A stretch of 64,000 bases of DNA, taken from positions 1-64,000 of the forward strand of contig JAHHHR010000025.1 in assembly GCA_019359245.1 (NCBI GenBank). Direction: 5' to 3'. Shown in pieces: positions 63,360-64,000 of the stretch. Source of the stretch: Nostoc desertorum CM1-VF14 (GTDB lineage: Bacteria; Cyanobacteriota; Cyanobacteriia; Cyanobacteriales; Nostocaceae). Made by a program: the position numbers and the translations under genes. Numbering within the stretch: position 1 is the first letter of the stretch; each line of letters opens with the position of its first letter. Under the pieces are notes generated by a model that searched no databases, was not told the origin of the DNA, and was given only the letters and a program-made list of their open reading frames with translations.

Positions 63360-64000
63360 ATGTTTCAAAATGTTTTAACTATTTGGGGATGGGACTGGCT
63401 ATCTTTTGGATTAGCACAAATGAGTTTAGCTCAGGAAGTATTAACTCCAGAAGAAGCATCAGTCATGTTTTCTGGCCCTCAATTCTTGGTAGCATTGCTG
63501 GCTGGAGTCTTAATGGCATTTGCCTTTCAATTATTACTTACTAATTTTTCAGTCGCTGTAGGAATTTCATCTTGGGAAATTGACTCAGATTCTGATGATG
63601 AGTCAGAAAGTTTGGGTAGTAAAATTCGTGCGACTCAGACCAAAATTGGTGCTTGGGCGTTGCTAACCGTTAGTATTGCGTTATTTATTGCTTGTTTTCT
63701 GGCGGTAAAACTTAGCTTAATCGAAAGTGAATCTCTAGGAGCAATTATTGGTGTAGTCATCTGGTCTACCTATTTCTCACTGGTGATTTGGTTCGGTTCA
63801 TCAGCAGTAGGTTCTTTTATTGGTTCTATCGCTAGTACTGTCACTTCTGGTTTTCAAACTCTGATGGGTACAGCAACCGCTGGAATCGGTGCTAATAATG
63901 CCAAGAAACAACTGGTTTCTACCGCTGAAGATATTACAGCCGCAGTCCGGCGAGAATTAACTTCAGGTTTTAATCCTGAAGGTATTAGAAATACACTCCA
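63360..64000 (+). CDS. Membrane protein, 3' end beyond the window
   Basis: A partial gene: the ATG at 63360 is preceded by GAGAG about eight bases upstream, and the frame is open for 213 residues to the window edge. The start is MFQNVLTIWGWDWLSFGLAQ; two or three hydrophobic segments follow (GPQFLVALLAGVLMAFAF, WALLTVSIALFIACFLAVKL, AIIGVVIWSTYFSLVIWFGS). A hydrophilic part rich in Ala, Ser and Glu follows. I recall a large cyanobacterial hypothetical membrane family of this kind, with a long helical C-terminus, but function is unknown. Confidence 0.75.
   Translation, partial: MFQNVLTIWGWDWLSFGLAQMSLAQEVLTPEEASVMFSGPQFLVALLAGVLMAFAFQLLLTNFSVAVGISSWEIDSDSDDESESLGSKIRATQTKIGAWALLTVSIALFIACFLAVKLSLIESESLGAIIGVVIWSTYFSLVIWFGSSAVGSFIGSIASTVTSGFQTLMGTATAGIGANNAKKQLVSTAEDITAAVRRELTSGFNPEGIRNTL

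Noticed and set aside
1..64000. tRNA, rRNA, prophage or intact insertion sequence
   Set aside because: No cloverleaf-like sequences with a T-loop consensus, no rRNA segments, no transposase, integrase or phage structural gene were recognised by reading.

Overview
The window comes from the chromosome of a filamentous, very probably heterocyst-forming cyanobacterium of the Nostoc/Anabaena group. The evidence is direct: photosystem I core genes (psaA, psaB and a previously easy-to-miss psaX), NDH-1 subunits (ndhB, ndhH), a phycobilisome rod-core linker and a bilin lyase, very frequent GCGATCGC (HIP1) octamers, many small palindromic intergenic repeats typical of Nostoc, and a sesquiterpene synthase/P450 pair of the type described in Nostoc PCC 7120 and N. 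punctiforme.

Layout. 1-2.1 kb: repeat hairpins and ndhB with a clear terminator. 2.4-8.6 kb: a reverse-strand block of sensory genes (a MetOD1-like cysteine protein plus PAS kinase; then a response-regulator/kinase fusion, a FIST sensor protein and a short kinase). 9.2-17.6 kb: a terpene synthase and a cytochrome P450 facing, across a shared terminator, a giant Ser/Thr kinase-AAA-GAF-histidine kinase. 18.2-25.9 kb: a response regulator, lipA, psaX, a branched-chain amino-acid permease, a hybrid kinase, larE, and an SGNH hydrolase with a DUF4864 protein. 25.9-29.6 kb: a repeat-rich, gene-poor zone with a MITE-like element, a decayed DUF302 gene, an orphan DNA methyltransferase and a toxin-antitoxin pair bracketed by direct repeats. 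29.6-34.2 kb: psaA-psaB. 34.6-43.5 kb: a repeat-bearing lipoprotein, a membrane histidine kinase, glutaminase, a thioredoxin-NHL protein, a frameshifted homing endonuclease, a Uma2 protein and a pseudouridine synthase. 43.6-47.3 kb: a kinase-fold protein, a solitary cpcG linker, and a tight pair of cpcS lyase and an HEYAH metalloprotease-like gene. 47.7-58 kb: acyltransferase, glgA, hemC, Uma2, LprI-like protein, lipid kinase, metallophosphoesterase, ndhH. 58-64 kb: an AraC regulator followed by a run of stress-type proteins (a protein with a Psb34-like LNNYA motif, a CAAD membrane protein, a BON lipoprotein, a duplicated glycine-zipper protein) and the start of a membrane protein that leaves the window.

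Themes. Five histidine kinases in the window share one unusual HEINNP H-box type, suggesting local expansion of one kinase family. The terpene/P450/kinase arrangement is a known minicluster type; new here is the large block of further sensors next to it and a pair of dyads just upstream of the terpene synthase. Mobile-repeat activity is visible at the sequence level: repeats sit between psaA and psaB, inside a kinase linker, at N-termini of two genes, at gene 3' ends, and on both sides of a toxin-antitoxin module. No tRNA, rRNA, CRISPR array, intact transposase or prophage was recognised.
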